This document shows, piece by piece, positions 59,601 through 64,000 of a stretch of 64,000 nucleotides of DNA (positions are counted from its first letter, which is position 1; each line of letters starts with the position of its first letter). A model generated the notes under the pieces. That model did not search any database. It was given only the letters and a program-made list of their open reading frames with translations, and was not told where the DNA came from. Where the stretch lies: positions 62,001 to 126,000 of the forward strand of contig JAPLRP010000019.1 of NCBI GenBank assembly GCA_026399095.1, given 5' to 3'. Both the position numbers and the translations under genes were made by a program. Source of the stretch: Methylococcales bacterium. GTDB lineage: Bacteria; Pseudomonadota; Gammaproteobacteria; Methylococcales; Methylomonadaceae.

Positions 59601-61430
59601 ATGTGTGGAATTGTCGGTGGAATAGCACAGCGTAATGTTGTGCCCATTTTATTGGAGGGCTTAAAACGGCTGGAATATCGTGGTTATGATTCTGCAGGAT
59701 TAGCGGTAATCAATAATCAGGTAATCTACCGGAAGAGAGAACTTGGAAAAGTTAAAGGTCTTGAGGAATTATTACATGCCGATCCTATCTTGGGTAATAT
59801 TGGCATTGCCCATACCCGATGGGCTACTCATGGTAAGCCAAGTACTGAAAATGCTCACCCTCATGTTTCTAGTGATAAAGTTGCGGTAGTACATAATGGT
59901 ATTATCGAAAATCATGAATTGTTACGGAGTTCGCTGATAAAGAACGGTTACGAGTTCACCTCAGAAACAGATACTGAAGTAATTGTTCATCAACTCGACC
60001 AATTAATGGAATCATCTGTAGGATTTTTAGATGCCGTCAAACTGGCTATAAAAAAACTGGAGGGTGCATACGCTCTAGGAATAATTAGTACAGCCGAACC
60101 TGATACATTAGTGGCTTGTAGAAAAGGTAGTCCGTTAGTTATTGGCGTAGGTATTGGTGAATATTTTATTGCTTCCGATGTGGCAGCATTACTGCCTGTT
60201 ACTCGACGGTTTATCTTTTTGGAAGATGGCGATGTGGCCTCGATAAGCATTGATAAGCTTATTATTTATGATGTAAATGATAAGGTCGTAAGTCGGCCCA
60301 TTAAGGAAAGTAATCTTACTGCAGATTCGGTTGATAAAGGAGAATATCGGCATTACATGCTGAAAGAAATATATGAACAACCTTTTGCTATTTCACAAGC
60401 ACTTGAAGGAAGATTTATTAACAATCGCTTACAAGAAAGCACTTTTGGACATAATGCGACTGAAGTATTCGATAATATTAAATCAGTACAAATTTTAGCC
60501 TGCGGCACCAGTTATCATGCTGGTCTGGTTGCACGATATTGGCTTGAAAAGCTCGCTCGCGTACCTTGCAATATTGAAGTCGCCAGTGAATTTCGCTATA
60601 GAAGTCCAGTACTAGCAGAGGATACTTTAATAGTAACTATCTCGCAGTCGGGCGAAACAGCTGATACCCTTGCGGCATTACAAGAAGCTAAAAAGCTGGG
60701 AGCCAAATATTCTTTAGTGGTTTGTAATGTTCCGGAAAGTTCGTTGGTCAGAGAATCTGATCTGGTCTTGATGACTCGTGCGGGACCTGAAATTGGTGTT
60801 GCTTCAACCAAAGCATTTACTACGCAATTAACAGCACTGATGTTGTTGGTCATTGCAATAGGAAGACGATTTGAACTCACAGAGCAATTAGAGCAAAAAA
60901 TTACCTCGGCATTATTTCGTTTACCAGGAAAAATTGAAGCAGTTTTACGACTGGATGATGAAATTAAACTCTTGGCTGAACAATTTGCAGAAAAGGAACA
61001 TGCCTTGTTTTTGGGCAGAGGTAGTCACTATCCTATTGCAATGGAAGGCGCGTTAAAGTTAAAAGAAATTTCTTATATTCATGCAGAAGCTTATCCCGCA
61101 GGCGAGTTAAAGCACGGTCCTTTGGCATTGATAGACGCTGATATGCCGGTTATAACCGTTGCCCCTAATAACAGTCTACTGGAAAAGCTGAAGTCAAATA
61201 TTCAGGAAGTTAGCGCCAGAGGTGGGCAATTATTTGTTTTTATGGATGAAACCTTAGTCACTTCAGCTGATGATAATGTACAGATTATAAAAGTACCTCA
61301 AGTCGAAAATGAAATTTCACCGATTGTCTATACCGTTCCGTTACAATTATTATCGTACCATGTCGCTGTCTTAAAAGGTACGGATGTAGATCAACCGAGA
61401 AATCTTGCAAAATCTGTTACAGTTGAATGA
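59601..61430 (+). CDS. glmS: Glutamine-fructose-6-phosphate aminotransferase
   Basis: GlmS makes glucosamine-6-phosphate. The 609-residue protein has the N-terminal nucleophile Cys2 in MCGIVGG and the glutaminase segments RGYDSAG, THGKPSTENAHPH, and VVHNGIIENH. Two SIS isomerase domains follow, with SYHAGLVARYW and LFLGRGSHYPIAMEGALKLKEISY; the C-terminus DQPRNLAKSVTVE is canonical. It is 52 bases after glmU with a CCGAGGAATATT ribosome-binding site. Confidence 0.98.
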   Translation: MCGIVGGIAQRNVVPILLEGLKRLEYRGYDSAGLAVINNQVIYRKRELGKVKGLEELLHADPILGNIGIAHTRWATHGKPSTENAHPHVSSDKVAVVHNGIIENHELLRSSLIKNGYEFTSETDTEVIVHQLDQLMESSVGFLDAVKLAIKKLEGAYALGIISTAEPDTLVACRKGSPLVIGVGIGEYFIASDVAALLPVTRRFIFLEDGDVASISIDKLIIYDVNDKVVSRPIKESNLTADSVDKGEYRHYMLKEIYEQPFAISQALEGRFINNRLQESTFGHNATEVFDNIKSVQILACGTSYHAGLVARYWLEKLARVPCNIEVASEFRYRSPVLAEDTLIVTISQSGETADTLAALQEAKKLGAKYSLVVCNVPESSLVRESDLVLMTRAGPEIGVASTKAFTTQLTALMLLVIAIGRRFELTEQLEQKITSALFRLPGKIEAVLRLDDEIKLLAEQFAEKEHALFLGRGSHYPIAMEGALKLKEISYIHAEAYPAGELKHGPLALIDADMPVITVAPNNSLLEKLKSNIQEVSARGGQLFVFMDETLVTSADDNVQIIKVPQVENEISPIVYTVPLQLLSYHVAVLKGTDVDQPRNLAKSVTVE

Positions 61431-61519
61431 AGCAGGTCAGAAATAAGCGCGCAGGTTAAAAGTAAAACTTCACTTCAAATTCCTTTTACATTATCACTAA
61501 TGAATAAGGGAAGTGTATT

Positions 61520-61549
61520 TTGATTAGGGCAATATTGTCCATTTATGAA
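61520..61549 (+). promoter_or_regulatory. Candidate promoter with palindromic spacer before the response-regulator gene
   Basis: TTGATT (61520-61525) and TATGAA (61544-61549) are 18 bases apart. The spacer contains GGGCAATATTGTCC (61527-61540), a palindrome with one mismatch. A regulator bound there would block or remodel the promoter. Motif and position only. Confidence 0.35.
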
Positions 61550-61565
61550 TGGTATTGGAGGCTAT

Positions 61566-62234
61566 ATGCGACTTTTACTGGTTGAAGACGATGAAATATT
61601 AGGCGATGGTCTGGTTGCCGGTTTAAAAATGGAAGGCTACGCTGTCGACTGGCTAACAAATGGGAAATTGGCTGATGAAGCATTAAAATTAAATGCTTAT
61701 GAGTTAATTGTATTAGATCTTAATTTGCCGGATATGGATGGGATGTCTATTTTGAAGGCGCTAAGAGCTCGTAAAGATGAAACTCCCGTTATGGTTCTAA
61801 CTGCAAAAGATACCATTTTTGATCGGGTATCCGGCTTGGATAGTGGCGCGGATGATTTTGTTATTAAGCCGTTTGAATTGGACGAGGTTTGTGCTCGTTT
61901 AAGGGCGTTGGCAAGGCGAAGTGAAGGTAGAAGTGCTCCGACTATTGAACATAACGGTATTATTTTGGATCCAGCGTCTCATCAAGTAACGGTAAATAAT
62001 GACAAAATAGAGTTGTCGCAAAAAGAGTTTGAGATATTGAGTTTTTTGATGAGTAATATAGGTAAGGTGGTTTCACGCTCCAGACTTGAAGAAAGTCTTT
62101 ACTCATGGGATTCGGATGTAGAGAGCAATACCGTTGAGGTGCATATTCATTATCTTAGAAAAAAATTAGACCCCGGGCTGATTCGAACAGTTAGAGGGGT
62201 AGGATATATTATTGATAGTCCAGATGAGTCATGA
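61566..62234 (+). CDS. OmpR/PhoB-family response regulator, QseB-like
   Basis: A 223-residue two-component regulator. The receiver domain (1-115) has acidic pocket Asp8/Asp9 (VEDDEI), phospho-acceptor Asp51 in VLDLNLPDMDG, and the switch Lys in VIKPFELDE. The C-terminal winged helix ends RKKLDPGLIRTVRGVGYIID. ATG 61566 is preceded by GGAGG. The histidine kinase starts four bases before its stop (ATGA). The receiver and the kinase type resemble QseBC/PmrAB. Confidence 0.94.
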   Translation: MRLLLVEDDEILGDGLVAGLKMEGYAVDWLTNGKLADEALKLNAYELIVLDLNLPDMDGMSILKALRARKDETPVMVLTAKDTIFDRVSGLDSGADDFVIKPFELDEVCARLRALARRSEGRSAPTIEHNGIILDPASHQVTVNNDKIELSQKEFEILSFLMSNIGKVVSRSRLEESLYSWDSDVESNTVEVHIHYLRKKLDPGLIRTVRGVGYIIDSPDES

Positions 62235-63841
62235 ATTATTCACTACGACAATTATTGTTGGTTAGTTTACTTTCAGCATCTATGCTGATTTGGGGTGTTG
62301 CAGCTTATTTGAATTATAAAGTGACGAGGGACGAAGTCGCTAATTTATTCGATGCAGAATTGGCGCAATCAGCGAAAGTACTAAATGCTTTTGTGGAAAG
62401 TTTGCTGCGTGAAGGCTCGTTGTCGGGTCACTGGAGTAAGGAACAAGATAAAGCTGAGGAGGTTTTGCATACCTATGCTCTAAAACGTAAGTTTAAAGGT
62501 AAAAGTGCTTATCAATTATGGTCCGAGGACGATGGTTTATTGCTGCGTTCTGAAAATACACCTGCATTTTCAGTGCATGGCTTCAATCAAACCAATATTG
62601 ATGAACAGTTATGGCCGATATTCGATGAGTTGTTAAAAGCAAATGCACTAGGTCATAAATATGAAAGAAAGATAGCATTTCAATTATGGTCTAAAAAAGA
62701 TGGGTTAATGTTACGGTCTGATAGTGCTCCAAAATTTTCTTTTTCTTCTTCGGATCATGGCTTCAGCGAAACTAATATTGATGGCCATGAGTGGCATGTT
62801 TTTAGTATTGCTAATGCAACGGGGGAATATGTTATTCATGTCGGTCAAAAAGAAGAGATTCGTGCTGAATTAACGGATGAAATTTCATCTCAATTGGTTG
62901 TTCAGTTTCTCGTTGGTCTTCCATTTCTGGGTATAGTTATTTGGGTTATCGTGGGCTTGGTTTTAAAACCGCTTAACAGGTTGGAAAAAGCGCTAGCCAA
63001 ACGTGAAGCAAGTTACCTCAAGCCGTTATCAATAAAAAGATTGCCCAATGAAATTGTACCGGTAGTTAATGAGATCAATAATCTCTTTGTTCAGCTTGAA
63101 CAGGCATTTGAACATGAGCGTCGATTTACCGCTGATGCTTCTCACGAATTAAGAACACCGTTAGCCGGTTTGTTGACACAAGCTCATGTAGCTTTAAGAA
63201 CTACCGATGAAGAAGTGCGTAAGCATGCGCTTTCACGTATTAAACAAGGCGTTAATAGAATGACCTATATGGTGCAGCAATTGCTGACCTTCTCAAGGAT
63301 TGAATCTAATACGGAGTTTTTAACCAAACAAAATACGATGGTCAGTCGTGAAGTAATTCATGTTATTACCGAGCTCGATCCTGAGGCACATAAGAAACAG
63401 ATTGTTATTGAGTTTGTTGAGGACAATGCCGTTCCAGTGATTGTTAACGGGCCTTTAGTTTCAATTTTACTTCGGAATATTATTGATAATGCTATTAAAT
63501 ATACCCCACCAAAAGGCAACATTTTAATAACAGTGACGGGGCAAGAGAAATATCTACAAGTTTGTGTTGAAGATTCTGGGCCGGGTATAGCGCCCGACCA
63601 ATATGAAAAATCTCTTGAGCGTTTTCATCGTTGCGTTGAAACAGCGAATACGGCAAAGGGTACCGGACTTGGGTTTTCGATTGTGCAGCGTATTGCAGCG
63701 ATTCATAATGCCGACCTGATTTTGGGCGTGTCCCAATTTGGTGGTCTAAAAGTGACAGTGTTGTTTCCTTTGCCCATAAGGCCGGTTGATAACGCATGGC
63801 AAAAGAAATTAAGTTTCTTTAGTATCAGAAAAAGCAGTTAA
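62231..63841 (+). CDS. Sensor histidine kinase, QseC-like, with duplicated sensor module
   Basis: A 536-residue membrane kinase. Two helices (about 7-27 and 222-244) enclose a periplasmic region of about 195 residues. Within it, AYQLWSEDDGLLLRSENTP (about 93-111) and AFQLWSKKDGLMLRSDSAP (149-167) begin two similar units, each followed by HGF, TNID and a W-P/H-x-F end. QseC-type sensors normally have one. A HAMP-like linker, His305 in ADASHELRTP, the N box NIIDNAIKYT, and G boxes EDSGPGIAPDQ and GTGLGFSIVQ are all intact. It overlaps the regulator by four bases. Signal unknown. Confidence 0.93.
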   Translation: MNYSLRQLLLVSLLSASMLIWGVAAYLNYKVTRDEVANLFDAELAQSAKVLNAFVESLLREGSLSGHWSKEQDKAEEVLHTYALKRKFKGKSAYQLWSEDDGLLLRSENTPAFSVHGFNQTNIDEQLWPIFDELLKANALGHKYERKIAFQLWSKKDGLMLRSDSAPKFSFSSSDHGFSETNIDGHEWHVFSIANATGEYVIHVGQKEEIRAELTDEISSQLVVQFLVGLPFLGIVIWVIVGLVLKPLNRLEKALAKREASYLKPLSIKRLPNEIVPVVNEINNLFVQLEQAFEHERRFTADASHELRTPLAGLLTQAHVALRTTDEEVRKHALSRIKQGVNRMTYMVQQLLTFSRIESNTEFLTKQNTMVSREVIHVITELDPEAHKKQIVIEFVEDNAVPVIVNGPLVSILLRNIIDNAIKYTPPKGNILITVTGQEKYLQVCVEDSGPGIAPDQYEKSLERFHRCVETANTAKGTGLGFSIVQRIAAIHNADLILGVSQFGGLKVTVLFPLPIRPVDNAWQKKLSFFSIRKSS

Positions 63842-63881
63842 GCCTCTAAGTCTACAGAAAAAAATTAGTCCAAGAAAAGCC

Positions 63882-64000
63882 TTAATAAATCGCCAGATTG
63901 TCCGGTTCTTCGATAACAGGATTGGATAATAGGCCTATGCCTTCAATTTCAATTCTGGCGGTTTGTCCGGGTTTCAGATAGCCCCGAGGCTGCATTTTTA
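63882..64000 (-). CDS. Fumarylacetoacetate hydrolase family protein (partial, C-terminal 38 residues)
   Basis: Only the 3' end is in the window. The visible residues include QPRGYLKPGQTARIEIEGIG and LSNPVIEE, the typical final strand region of FAH-family enzymes (fumarylpyruvate hydrolase, ureidoglycolate lyase and relatives). The gene converges on the histidine kinase with 40 bases between. Substrate cannot be judged from this fragment. Confidence 0.8.
   Translation of the reverse strand, partial: KMQPRGYLKPGQTARIEIEGIGLLSNPVIEEPDNLAIY

Overview
The window is chromosomal DNA of a gammaproteobacterium. The evidence is synteny and protein type: ybbP-ybbA/tesA, separate hisI and hisE followed by tatABC, cytochrome c4-dsbA-engB-polA, and a complete atpIBEFHAGDC operon followed by glmU-glmS. 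A Methylococcales-like (methanotroph) origin is my guess from protein character only. I see no tRNA, rRNA, insertion sequence, integrase, phage gene or CRISPR array.

Layout. 1-2.2 kb: an exporter-type ABC permease (cut by the window edge) and its ATPase on the minus strand, divergent from tesA and a small GlcG/HbpS-family gene. 2.4-7.4 kb: a minus-strand run hisB-hisH-hisA-hisF-hisI-hisE, then tatA-tatB-tatC. 7.5-11.9 kb: typA, a rhodanese, a methyltransferase and a LysR regulator, with a divergent 50-residue membrane peptide and a strong terminator.

12-42 kb is a surface-polysaccharide (O-antigen-type) locus, almost all on the minus strand. It holds a WbpM/WbpL/WbpV-type trio for making and loading a first sugar on the lipid carrier, several glycosyltransferases, a Wzx flippase, FdtA/FdtB/FdtC-type enzymes for a dTDP-3-acetamido-3,6-dideoxyhexose, a WecE-type transaminase for a 4-amino sugar, and a large membrane protein that may be a GT-C transferase or the missing polymerase. 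A tightly overlapping six-gene cassette follows (WbqC, GtrB-like transferase, methyltransferase, NeuD-like acyltransferase, glycosidase-like propeller, GtrA). Decoration genes are unusually many: two MBOAT O-acyltransferases with different SGNH partners lying in opposite orientation, one acyltransferase-3/SGNH fusion and three hexapeptide acyltransferases. RmlA/RmlB, Wzz and an unambiguous Wzy are not in the window.

42-64 kb returns to housekeeping genes: dsbA, cytochrome c4, engB, polA, relA and purC; the F1Fo ATP synthase operon with a clear sigma-70 promoter and a perfect FNR-type box just upstream; glmU and glmS, which supply UDP-GlcNAc, the presumed precursor of the WbpM branch; a QseBC-like two-component pair whose kinase has a duplicated sensor module; and the 3' end of a fumarylacetoacetate-hydrolase-family gene.

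The points most worth a second look are the six-gene cassette, the duplicated kinase sensor, the FNR-type box at the atp promoter, a near-identical 21-base heptamer repeat in the leaders of hisH and polA, a 42-base tandem repeat in a 684-base gene-free stretch, and the inverted MBOAT paralogues at the two ends of the polysaccharide locus.
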